A stretch of DNA of 6,795 bases from Chloroflexota bacterium (GCA_021790715.1 JAJYGK010000068.1:1-6795); one strand, 5' to 3'. Positions 1 to 5,933 are shown, counted from the first letter of the stretch. The notes: generated from the letters alone by a model not told the origin. A program made the numbers and translations.

Positions 1-92
1 GCGCGAGCGTCCGCTCCGGCACGCTCGACGAGGTCCACGCCGAGATGGCCGCCGTCGCACTCGCCCTCGAGACGCTGGAGGGTGGGGCGTGA
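1..92 (+). CDS. C-terminal end of an unidentified protein (partial)
   Basis: The reading frame beginning at base 3 is open for 29 codons and stops with TGA at 90-92. Third codon positions are nearly all G or C, as in the real genes nearby. The tail is an amphipathic helix-like stretch (TLDEVHAEMAAVALALETLE) ending in Gly-Gly-Ala. Its TGA overlaps the GTG start of the next gene (GTGA, 89-92), the usual sign of translational coupling, so the two genes probably form an operon. Too little is present to name a family. The 5' end lies outside the window. Confidence 0.6.
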   Translation, partial: ASVRSGTLDEVHAEMAAVALALETLEGGA

Positions 93-652
93 ACGGACTG
101 CTCCGCCGTGACCACCCGGCGCCTTCGAACCTGCCGGTCTGCCTCCAGTGCGGGACGGAGGCAACCGCGGCCGGGGCCACCTTCTGCCGGCGCTGCGGCC
201 TGCCGTACGGCGCGCCGCCGCGGCGCTACATGGCCCCCACCTGTCCGGTCTGCTACCGCGACGCGGACGACGACGGCCGGTACGACTCGCTGCTCCGGCA
301 CGGGCGCCGGCTCGACCTCGTGCAGCACATGGCCGAACACGCCGAGGCGCCGGTGGGCGACGACGAGTACCTCGAGAGCCTGCGCGAGGGCGACCAGATC
401 CGCGTCGAGCGCTGGCGCGCCCCGTACGACCTCGTGCGCCGGTACCTCGTGCTGGGGGTGGTCGATGGCGGGCACTCCCGTCGCGTGCTGCACAACGCGC
501 TGCTGACTGCGATGGGCCAGGTGGCGCGCTGGGGATCCGCGCCGACGATCGTCGGCGACCAGCCCGAGTGGGCCGAGGCGCGCGCGGCGGTGGCGCGCCT
601 GATGGAGCGCTACCACCGCGTCCCGACGACGCGCGGGACCGAACGCCACTAG
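89..652 (+). CDS. Zinc-ribbon protein of unknown function
   Basis: A 187-residue soluble protein starting with GTG. The start is set by GGAGGG at 77-82, six bases upstream, and by the 4-base overlap with the preceding stop. The N-terminal third holds two apparent zinc sites. The first is a double zinc knuckle, C18-x2-C21 with C33-x2-C36 (CRRCG), typical of zinc-ribbon domains. The second is C55 and C52 (CPVC) followed by H80 and H84 (HMAEH), a C2H2-like arrangement. Residues 85-187 have no cysteine and are charged and helical, with many Arg, Glu and Trp (RVERWRAPYDLVRRYLVLGV). There is no signal peptide or membrane segment, so it is probably cytoplasmic. Paired knuckles of this kind bind nucleic acid or protein partners in many families, but I do not recognise this one and assign no function. 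It is probably co-transcribed with the gene upstream. A 52-base gap and a new promoter separate it from the transporter. Confidence 0.85.
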   Translation: MNGLLRRDHPAPSNLPVCLQCGTEATAAGATFCRRCGLPYGAPPRRYMAPTCPVCYRDADDDGRYDSLLRHGRRLDLVQHMAEHAEAPVGDDEYLESLREGDQIRVERWRAPYDLVRRYLVLGVVDGGHSRRVLHNALLTAMGQVARWGSAPTIVGDQPEWAEARAAVARLMERYHRVPTTRGTERH

Positions 653-692
653 ACCCCGAAGGCCGGACCATCCGCGCGGGCGCCGCTGACGC

Positions 693-698
693 TACAGT
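693..698 (+). promoter_or_regulatory. Candidate -10 box of a leaderless transporter transcript
   Basis: TACAGT fits the TAnnnT -10 pattern. It ends six bases before the ATG at 705, which puts the expected transcription start on or next to the A of the start codon. There is no Shine-Dalgarno before this ATG (the preceding bases are CGCGCC), so a leaderless mRNA explains the arrangement. No good TTGACA-like -35 lies at the expected distance. Confidence 0.5.
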
Positions 699-704
699 CG
701 CGCC

Positions 705-1895
705 ATGCCCCCGTCCGACGGTCGCCGGGCCCTGGCGCTGATCTGCGCCGTCGCCCTCGGCGTGGCGACCAACTACACGAACCACGGCCCGGTCATCGGC
801 TTCATCCAGCGCGAGTACGCGCTCAACGCCGGGACCGCCGGGATGATGGCGACGGCGTTCTTCATCGGTGCGGGCATGCTGATGCTCGCGGGCGGGGCCC
901 TCGCGGACCGCTTGGGCGCACGCACACCGGTAACCGTCGGCTTCCTCCTCACCAGCCTCTCCACCGTCGGATGCGGCCTCCTCGCGCCGACCTACCCGGC
1001 CCTGCTCGCCTGGCGCTTCCTCGGCGGCCTCGGCGGCGGCGTCGCGTTCGCGGCGGGGGCGTCGTACACGCGGCAGGTGTTCGCGGGGCGGGGCCAGCAC
1101 CTCGCCCAGGGGCTGTACGGGTCCGCGTTCCTCGCCGGTTCGGCCCTCCCCCTGCTCTACATGCCGCTGCTCGCCGGCCCCGGCGGCGACTGGCAGCGCG
1201 CGTACGTCCTCTCGGGCCTGGCGACGGTCGCCATCTGGTTGGCGTGGTGGCGGCTCGCGCCTCCCGGGACCTCCCCGCGGCCGGGGCAGGCGGGCGGCCT
1301 GCGCACCACCCTTCGCACGCGCAACAGCTGGCTCCTCGCCCTGTCCCACACGTGCGGGTTCGGGCTGGCCATGGTGCTCGGCACGTGGGTCGTCGGCTAC
1401 CTGGCCGACGAGTTCGCGCTGCCGGTCGTCCTCGCCGGCGCGCTCGGCTCGCTCGTCCTCGTGCTCGGGATCGCGGGGCGGTCGGGCGGGAGCCTCGCGC
1501 TCGAGCGCGGCGTCCCGCCGCTCCCCCTCATCCGCGTCGGGATCGGGCTCGCCGCCGTCGGGCTGGCCACGATGGCCCTGGCCGGGTCGCTCCTGCCCGC
1601 GTTCGCGGGCCTCTTCGCGACGGGGCTCGGCGTCGGCCTCCCCTACGCCGCCCTCTTCAACGGTGCCGCGGCAAGCGCTCCCGCCAGCCCCGGCGCAGCG
1701 CAGGGGTTCGTCGGCTGGGGCGGTTCCATGACCGCGATCGTCGGGCCGCCGCTCGTCGGTGCCCTGCTCGACGCGGGCGGCGGGTTCACGAGCGGCTTCC
1801 TCGCGCTCGCCGGCTTCGCGCTGCTGGTGTTGCTCGCGACATTCGCCATGCATCCGATCTCGTTCGACCGGCAGTCGCTCATCGCCGAGGCGTAG
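705..1895 (+). CDS. Major facilitator superfamily (MFS) transporter
   Basis: A 396-residue inner-membrane protein of normal MFS length, with about twelve hydrophobic helices in two six-helix halves. The halves are joined by a polar loop near residues 184-206 (PPGTSPRPGQAGG). MFS motif A, GALADRLGAR, lies at 64-73 between helices 2 and 3. Helix 4 carries the motif-B arginine, R104, in RFLGGLGGG. Helix 1 contains the polar run NYTNHGP (23-29), which recalls the substrate-facing helix of cyanate/nitrate-type anion permeases. The helix 11 region has GWGGSMTAIVGPPLVGALLD, a common MFS pattern. Family membership is clear from the sequence; the substrate is not. An organic or inorganic anion is a guess from helix 1. 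The ATG at 705 is preferred because a -10 box abuts it and hydrophobic helix 1 begins at residue 9. The dehydrogenase downstream is 101 bases away with its own promoter, so a shared pathway is possible but not shown. Confidence 0.93.
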   Translation: MPPSDGRRALALICAVALGVATNYTNHGPVIGFIQREYALNAGTAGMMATAFFIGAGMLMLAGGALADRLGARTPVTVGFLLTSLSTVGCGLLAPTYPALLAWRFLGGLGGGVAFAAGASYTRQVFAGRGQHLAQGLYGSAFLAGSALPLLYMPLLAGPGGDWQRAYVLSGLATVAIWLAWWRLAPPGTSPRPGQAGGLRTTLRTRNSWLLALSHTCGFGLAMVLGTWVVGYLADEFALPVVLAGALGSLVLVLGIAGRSGGSLALERGVPPLPLIRVGIGLAAVGLATMALAGSLLPAFAGLFATGLGVGLPYAALFNGAAASAPASPGAAQGFVGWGGSMTAIVGPPLVGALLDAGGGFTSGFLALAGFALLVLLATFAMHPISFDRQSLIAEA

Positions 1896-1944
1896 TCCGT
1901 CGCCGTCGCCCTGGCGGGCGCGGCCGGAGCCACGCGATCGCGCT

Positions 1945-1953
1945 TGGTACCGT
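1945..1953 (+). promoter_or_regulatory. Candidate extended -10 promoter of the hydroxyacyl-CoA dehydrogenase gene
   Basis: TGGTACCGT combines an extended -10 TGn (1945-1947) with TACCGT (1948-1953, TAnnnT). Transcription would start near 1960, giving a leader of about 37 bases. That leader contains AGGAGG (1986-1991), five bases before the ATG at 1997. There is no clear -35, which an extended -10 can tolerate. This suggests the dehydrogenase can be expressed independently of the transporter. Confidence 0.45.
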
Positions 1954-1996
1954 AGCCCTGCGTCCGAGGGCACGCCATCCAGCGCAGGAGGTCGGG

Positions 1997-2935
1997 ATGC
2001 ACATCGACGAGGTCAGGCGCGTGCTGGTCGTCGGAAGCGGCACGATGGGTGCCCAGGTCGCCCTCCAGTGCGCCACGCACGGCTACGCGGTGACGCTGCA
2101 CGACATCGACGATGCCGCCCTGGATGCCGCCGTCCGACGCATCCGCGGGTACGCGGACGAGCTCGTCCGGACGGGCCTGCTCGACGCACCAGGGGCCGAG
2201 CGGGCGCTGGCGGCCGTCCGCACGACCACCGACCCGGCCGCCGCCGCGGCCGACGCCGACATCGTGAGCGAGTCGGTGCCGGAGGATCCGGCGCTGAAGG
2301 GGCGCGTCCTCGCGCAGTTCGACAGCCTCTGCGACGCCCGCACGATCTTCACGACGAATACCTCGTCGCTGCTCCCGTCGATGTTCGCGGACGCCACGGG
2401 ACGCCCGGACCGCCTGGCGGCCCTGCACTTCCATCCGCCGGTGTGGTCCGGCAACGTCGTCGACGTCATGCCCCACCCCGGCACGTCGAACGAGACGACC
2501 GAGCTCGTGCTCGCCTTCGCCCGGAGGATCGGGCAGATCCCCATCCGGCTGCGGAAGGAGAGCTACGGCTACGTCTTCAACGCCATGTACATGGCGCTCA
2601 ACGAGGCCGCGGTGACCCTCGCCGCCAACGGGATCGCCTCCGTCGAGGACGTGGACCGCGCGTGGATGGGGATCATGCACATGCCCATCGGGCCGTTCGG
2701 GATGCTCGACGGCGTGGGCCTGGACACCGCCCTCGACATCGCCGACTTCTGGGCGCGCCGGACCGGCGATCCGCAGCGCCGCATCAACGCCGATTTCTAC
2801 CGCTCGTACGTCGAGCGGGGACGCCTCGGAGTCAAGAGCGGAGCCGGGTTCTACCAGTATCCGGATCCCGCCTATGCAGGGCCCGGGTTCGTGGCCGGCG
2901 AGGGCGACGATGACGGGCAGACCGTGAGAGGCTGA
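1997..2935 (+). CDS. 3-hydroxyacyl-CoA dehydrogenase, single-domain type
   Basis: A 312-residue cytoplasmic enzyme, the usual length for monofunctional 3-hydroxyacyl-CoA dehydrogenases (NAD+-dependent oxidation of an L-3-hydroxyacyl-CoA to the 3-ketoacyl-CoA, or the reverse). The start is set by AGGAGG at 1986-1991. The N-terminal Rossmann fold has GSGTMG at 13-18 and an acidic D36 after strand 2, which favours NAD+. NTSSL at 121-125 carries the conserved catalytic-site serine. The catalytic His is H144 (LHFHPP), and N195 in GYVFNAM matches the family's active-site Asn. In the C-terminal helical domain, PIGPFGMLDGVGLDT (230-244) and RLGVKSGAGFYQY match the family signature closely. The residue twelve after the His, normally the Glu of the His-Glu dyad, is D156 (VVDVMPHPGT). 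This may mark a subfamily with a different substrate. Related enzymes act on gulonate (lambda-crystallin) or carnitine, so fatty-acid beta-oxidation is likely but not certain. No thiolase or enoyl-CoA hydratase lies nearby. Confidence 0.94.
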   Translation: MHIDEVRRVLVVGSGTMGAQVALQCATHGYAVTLHDIDDAALDAAVRRIRGYADELVRTGLLDAPGAERALAAVRTTTDPAAAAADADIVSESVPEDPALKGRVLAQFDSLCDARTIFTTNTSSLLPSMFADATGRPDRLAALHFHPPVWSGNVVDVMPHPGTSNETTELVLAFARRIGQIPIRLRKESYGYVFNAMYMALNEAAVTLAANGIASVEDVDRAWMGIMHMPIGPFGMLDGVGLDTALDIADFWARRTGDPQRRINADFYRSYVERGRLGVKSGAGFYQYPDPAYAGPGFVAGEGDDDGQTVRG

Positions 2936-2960
2936 CGGACCCGGGTCCCGGTCCGCCGGC
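2931..2960. terminator. Hairpin between convergent genes, candidate bidirectional terminator
   Basis: CGGACC (2936-2941) pairs with GGTCCG (2950-2955) around an 8-base loop. Past one A/C mismatch the stem continues as GCTG (2931-2934) with CGGC (2957-2960), including one T-G wobble. The first arm also contains the perfect 12-bp palindrome GGACCCGGGTCC (2937-2948). The hairpin covers the dehydrogenase stop codon and lies six bases past the stop of the convergent hydrolase. There is no T-run on either side, so it is not a classical intrinsic terminator, but placement and symmetry fit a shared transcript end. Confidence 0.4.
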
Positions 2961-2965
2961 CACCC

Positions 2966-4348
2966 TCACCGCGCCCCGGCGCGCCCCGTGCGCGGTCGGG
3001 GATCGGTGCGCTCGTGGGCCTGCCGACCGGCCAGGACCATGTCGATGCAGAGCGCGGCACTCCAGCTGAACCGGTCGCTGCCGTGTCCCGAGCCGTCCAG
3101 CGGGTCGAAGTACTCGCGGAAGCCGGAGCGCCGGACGAGCTCCAGCGTGCTGGCGACGATCTCCTCGGCCAGTGCGACCCGGCCATGCTGCCGGAGACCG
3201 TGCCAGAGCAGCCAGTTGGTGTTGAGCCAGACGGGTCCGCGCCAGTAGCGGTCCGGGTCGAAGTCGGCCGCGCGCTCGTCGTAGGTCGGGACGAGATAGT
3301 GGAGCCCGCCATCCCTGCGCGGGTGGAACGAGGGCGACTCGAGCTCACGGCACAGCACGCTCACGATGGACTCCGGCAGGTCGGGGTCCAGCAGCGGGCC
3401 GAACGAGACGATGGTGTCCTCCGGTTCGCGCTGGTCGCGTCGGAGATCCCATGCGCAGAAGCGGCGCCGCTCGCTCCGCCAGAGCTCGCCGAGCAGCGCC
3501 TCGTGGAGCCGCCGGATCGCGGCCCGGTGCGGCGCCGGGTCGGCGCCGACGAGACCGGCGATCTCGGCCAGGGCGTGCTCCGACCACAGCCAGATCGCGT
3601 TGAACAGCGGATCGACGATGAGGAACGGCGAGGCGGCCACGACGCGCGCATCGTCGTAGTCGGCGTCGCGCTCGAGCGTCAGCAGGTAGAGGAACCGCGC
3701 GTAGTCGGCGTCGGTCGGGCGGTCGGCGGCCGCGACATGCCCGACGTCCCGGCGTCGGTAGGGAGGGAGGACCCCAGGGGGCACCACGATGCGGTCGAAG
3801 TCGCGGTCCCAGGCGGGGGAGTCGTCGAGACCCGATTCCCACGGGTGAACGATCGCCGCGAGACCGGTCCCCCGCGGATCGCGGGCGCGGGACAGGTACT
3901 GATGCTGGGCCACGAGCCGCGGGTAGAGCCGTGCCAGCCAGTCCAGCGACGCCGCGTGTTGGTCCGGCGGCGCATGGCGGTGGACCTCGAGGGCCGCCCG
4001 GGCATGGATGGGCGGCTGGGTGATGCCGGAGGTGGGCCGGCCACGGGGAGCCGCCGGCGCACGCTGCGCCTGCCAGACGTCGGGCCCGGGGAAGTAGGCG
4101 TCGGGAGGCGCCGCGGGGTCGAACGCGATCGAGGGGACCATCCCGGTGGCCCATTGCGCCTCGAAGAGGGTCTCGAGCTCCTGGCGTGCCCGCGCGGCGT
4201 CGTACCAGGAGCGGCCGATCGCGATGAAGGCCGAGTCCCAGCTCCACTGGTGCGGGTACAGCGACTGCGATGGGCGCGTGTAGCGCCCCATCCAGTTGCC
4301 CTCGAGCACCCCGCGGGCGGTGTCGACGAGATCGCGGGACGCTCGCAT
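2966..4348 (-). CDS. GH63-type glycoside hydrolase, mannosylglycerate/glucosylglycerate hydrolase-like
   Basis: A 460-residue cytoplasmic (alpha/alpha)6-barrel hydrolase with no signal peptide, close to the roughly 420-450 residues of the mannosylglycerate and glucosylglycerate hydrolases. Motifs in order: LYPHQWSWDSAFIAIG (30-45), QWATGMVPSIAF (65-76), YFPGP (85-89), TSGITQPP (106-113), HPWESGLDDSPAWD (168-181), FLIVDPLFNAIWLW (242-255), YWRGPVWLNTNWLLWHG (368-384) and EYFDPLDGSGHGSDRFSW (412-429). By family comparison D175 is the general acid and E412 the general base. Such enzymes release glycerate and a hexose from the solute; the exact sugar cannot be read here. I chose the ATG at 4348. 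An in-frame GTG at 4429 would add 27 residues, but 11 of those 27 codons end in A or T against 3 of the first 44 from the ATG, and the family starts close to this ATG. No clear Shine-Dalgarno is present, and the ATG lies inside a hairpin. Single-gene unit; no solute synthase or transporter adjoins it. Confidence 0.9.
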   Translation of the reverse strand: MRASRDLVDTARGVLEGNWMGRYTRPSQSLYPHQWSWDSAFIAIGRSWYDAARARQELETLFEAQWATGMVPSIAFDPAAPPDAYFPGPDVWQAQRAPAAPRGRPTSGITQPPIHARAALEVHRHAPPDQHAASLDWLARLYPRLVAQHQYLSRARDPRGTGLAAIVHPWESGLDDSPAWDRDFDRIVVPPGVLPPYRRRDVGHVAAADRPTDADYARFLYLLTLERDADYDDARVVAASPFLIVDPLFNAIWLWSEHALAEIAGLVGADPAPHRAAIRRLHEALLGELWRSERRRFCAWDLRRDQREPEDTIVSFGPLLDPDLPESIVSVLCRELESPSFHPRRDGGLHYLVPTYDERAADFDPDRYWRGPVWLNTNWLLWHGLRQHGRVALAEEIVASTLELVRRSGFREYFDPLDGSGHGSDRFSWSAALCIDMVLAGRQAHERTDPRPRTGRAGAR

Positions 4349-4360
4349 CCCCGATGCGAG
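4342..4360 (-). promoter_or_regulatory. Perfect hairpin covering the hydrolase start codon
   Basis: On the mRNA strand CTCGCATC and GATGCGAG form a perfect 8-bp stem with a GGG loop. The start codon of the hydrolase (4346-4348) lies in the 3' arm. If transcribed, it would hide the start from ribosomes unless opened. As DNA it is a 19-bp dyad that could serve as an operator just inside the transcript. The structure is seen directly; either role is inference. Confidence 0.4.
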
Positions 4361-4420
4361 GGACGGAGCACCGGGATGACTGCCAGTCCCGGACAGGCGA
4401 CGGCGCGGACTCACGCGACG

Positions 4421-4426
4421 AGTATC
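4421..4426 (-). promoter_or_regulatory. Weak -10-like box upstream of the hydrolase
   Basis: GATACT on the minus strand is one of the few AT-rich spots upstream of the hydrolase and is one base from TATACT. Transcription from it would start near 4414, giving a leader of about 65 bases that includes the hairpin at the start codon. No -35 match is seen at 16-18 bases. Tentative. Confidence 0.25.
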
Positions 4427-4561
4427 CACCCTGGCGGGTCCCGGGCCCGGTCAGCGGCCATCTCGAGGCCGCCTCACCGGGGCGGAACCCCACGAACGTC
4501 GCATCGCCCGCGAGACCGGCGCGCCGCGACGGGTCGCCGGGGGGCATCTCGTGGCTCGCCG

Positions 4562-4673
4562 GCCGAAGTGGATGCCCGAGGGGTCGGAGTACGCGGCGAG
4601 GTACGGCCACGGCGCGCCGACCAGCTCGTGGATCGTCCCCGAGCCCGGAACCGCCCGCCGTGACGCATGACAT
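4562..4673 (-). pseudogene. Possible remnant of a VOC/glyoxalase-like gene
   Basis: One minus-strand frame reads VPGSGTIHELVGAPWP followed by YLAAYSDPSGIHFG, with all but one of about 31 codons ending in G or C. The 'PWPY...DPSGIHF' pattern resembles the final strands of vicinal-oxygen-chelate domains (PWG...DPDGN.F), but the match is short. A textbook GGAGG (4681-4685) stands seven bases before an ATG (4671-4673), but that ATG is one frame off the fragment. After the fragment the coding-like bias returns to the ATG's frame (MPPGDPSRRAGLAGDATFVG). This would fit a gene with two compensating frameshifts, or chance in GC-rich DNA. A full VOC domain needs about 110-130 residues, more than is visible. 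Confidence 0.25.
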
Positions 4674-4801
4674 CGTTCCCCCTCCGCCTCGCGCAGCGTC
4701 TGGCGCGGCCGACGGATCGTCGTCGCCCGTTCCCCTGCCTCCCGGCGCGCCGGTCGTTCTCGCGGACTGCGGCTGGCCGAAGGGCACGCCGCTCGCCTTC
4801 G

Positions 4802-4836
4802 CCGACGGGCGCACGACCGTCGGGCCGTCCCGACGG
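4802..4836. repeat. Three-arm inverted repeat (two mutually exclusive hairpins)
   Basis: CCGACGG occurs at 4802-4808 and again at 4830-4836. Between them CCGTCGG (4817-4823) is the exact reverse complement of both. The middle arm can pair with either flank, with loops of 8 and 6 bases. This is the geometry of a switch or of overlapping operators, but arms of 7 GC-rich bases also arise by chance. Confidence 0.4.
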
Positions 4837-5255
4837 CTGGCAGGTCCCGAAGCCCTGATTCAGGTCATTGTCTGGCGCAGGAGCGGACGACTTCGCCGGG
4901 TCACCGTGCTCCCCCACGACGCGACGATGAGCGCTCCTCCCTCGGCGGTGGGAACGTCACGGCTGCTGCGAGTTACCCATCGCGTCGTCCGGTCAGCCCG
5001 CACCACCACGGGTGGCCGAAGCTCGTCATCCCGAACGCGCCGAAGTCGATGTGGGCCACGCGAAACGCGAGCGCCGGCGGCAAGAGCGCGCGCCAACTGG
5101 GCTGGGTCCGTGGCCGGCGCGGCAGGCTCAAACGGATGCGGACGTCACGACAGCCGCGAAACGGCGGGGATCGCCGCGGACAGGCACACTGAGATCGAGG
5201 CGGACGGTCGTGACCGCCGTCCAGACCGGATGACCTCCAGGGGGTGCGCAGGACG

Positions 5256-5903
5256 ATGAAGATCGCCGTGATCGGAACTGGGAACGTGGGCAAGTCGCTG
5301 GGCGGTTCGCTGGTTCGGGCCGGGCACGACGTGACGTTCGCCGCGCAGGATGCCGAGAAGACGCGCGAGGTGGCGGCCGAGCTCGGCGCTTCGGCTGCCG
5401 ATACGCCCGCCGAAGCCGCCACCGCGGCCGACGTCGTCGTCCTGGCCGTGCCGTACGTCGCGGCCGAGGACGTCACCTCGGGACTCGCCGACAGCACGGC
5501 CGGCAAGATCGTGATCGACGCGACGAACCCGCTGAAGGCCGACTTCTCGGGGCTCGCCACCGAAGGCGGCGGCTCCGGGGCCGAGACGTTCGCGCGCCTC
5601 CTGCCGCAGGCGCACCTGGCGAAGGCGTTCAACACGATCTTCGCCGCGGTGCAGGCCGACCCCGACACCCACGGCACGACCGTCGACGCGCTCTACGCGA
5701 CCGACGACGAGCACACGGCCGACGTGGTCGCCGAGCTCGCGGCATCGATCGGCTTTCGGCCCGTGCGCGTGGGCCCCCTGTCCGCGGCACGCGAGCTCGA
5801 GATCATGGCCTGGCTCAACATGCGCATGCAGATGCTCATGGGCGGGGACTGGCGCACGTCCTTCGTGCTCGTCGGCGCTCCTGGGGCGGCGACCGAGGGC
5901 TGA
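5256..5903 (+). CDS. NADPH-dependent F420 reductase-like NAD(P)-binding oxidoreductase
   Basis: A 215-residue cytoplasmic protein, the normal length for this family (Fno-like, F420_oxidored Rossmann domain), whose characterised members move hydride between NADP(H) and coenzyme F420. It opens directly with the dinucleotide-binding strand MKIAVIGTGNVG (GxGxxG at 7-12). TNPL (90-93) and KAFNT (123-127) are the conserved family motifs, with SGAE (107-110) between them. The C-terminal part (RELEIMAWLNMRMQMLMGG) matches the dimer and substrate region in general character. After strand 2 the sequence is TFAAQDAEK, with Gln-Asp where related proteins often have Ser-Arg or Ala-Arg that holds the 2'-phosphate of NADP, so cofactor preference is uncertain. 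I chose the ATG at 5256 because family proteins begin here; a GTG at 5244 adds only four residues. AGGA (5250-5253) is close to the ATG. Many bacterial homologues are annotated on this fold alone and may not use F420. Confidence 0.88.
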   Translation: MKIAVIGTGNVGKSLGGSLVRAGHDVTFAAQDAEKTREVAAELGASAADTPAEAATAADVVVLAVPYVAAEDVTSGLADSTAGKIVIDATNPLKADFSGLATEGGGSGAETFARLLPQAHLAKAFNTIFAAVQADPDTHGTTVDALYATDDEHTADVVAELAASIGFRPVRVGPLSAARELEIMAWLNMRMQMLMGGDWRTSFVLVGAPGAATEG

Positions 5904-5933
5904 CGAGGTCGGCGGCCTCCCATGCAGGCGAAG

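Larger units (their letters stand above)
4430..5255. other. Gene-poor stretch of about 830 bases
   Basis: No reading frame here has both a family resemblance and consistent GC-ending codons over its length. Frames stay open on both strands mainly because stop codons are rare at this GC content. What can be seen: a VOC-like fragment on the minus strand near 4560-4660, a strong Shine-Dalgarno with ATG at 4671-4685 (minus), alternative inverted repeats at 4802-4836, an 11-base dyad CCTGATTCAGG at 4854-4864, a dispersed-repeat-like motif at 5026-5046, and overlapping inverted repeats (GGACGG/CCGTCC, 5202-5222) 34 bases before the next gene. Coding-like codon bias comes and goes between frames, which suggests decayed genes rather than a designed spacer. 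Confidence 0.5.

Noticed and set aside
1901..1916. Short GC hairpin CGCC...GGCG after the transporter as a terminator
   Set aside because: Four-base arms are expected by chance at this GC content.
971..1996. Upstream extension of the hydroxyacyl-CoA dehydrogenase frame through the transporter gene
   Set aside because: It is Arg/Pro-rich out-of-frame reading of the MFS gene. The true start is at 1997, with AGGAGG and the Rossmann strand right after it.
1643..2680. Long minus-strand open frame opposite the transporter and dehydrogenase
   Set aside because: It mirrors codon bias of the two real genes, has no family motif, and crosses the 1896-1996 intergenic gap.
3014..4663. 549-codon plus-strand open frame opposite the hydrolase
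   Set aside because: The minus-strand frame holds all GH63-type motifs. The plus frame is Val/Arg/Gly-rich antisense of it.
4860..5096. 78-codon minus-strand frame (MARALAAGARV...)
   Set aside because: No ribosome site or family motif. It overlaps the dispersed-repeat-like motif and is low in confidence as a gene.
4270..5259. 329-codon plus-strand open frame across the gene-poor stretch
   Set aside because: It begins inside the hydrolase, has mixed codon endings and Arg/Ser/Pro-rich composition, and shows no recognisable domain. A short coding-like patch near 4750-4830 is not enough.
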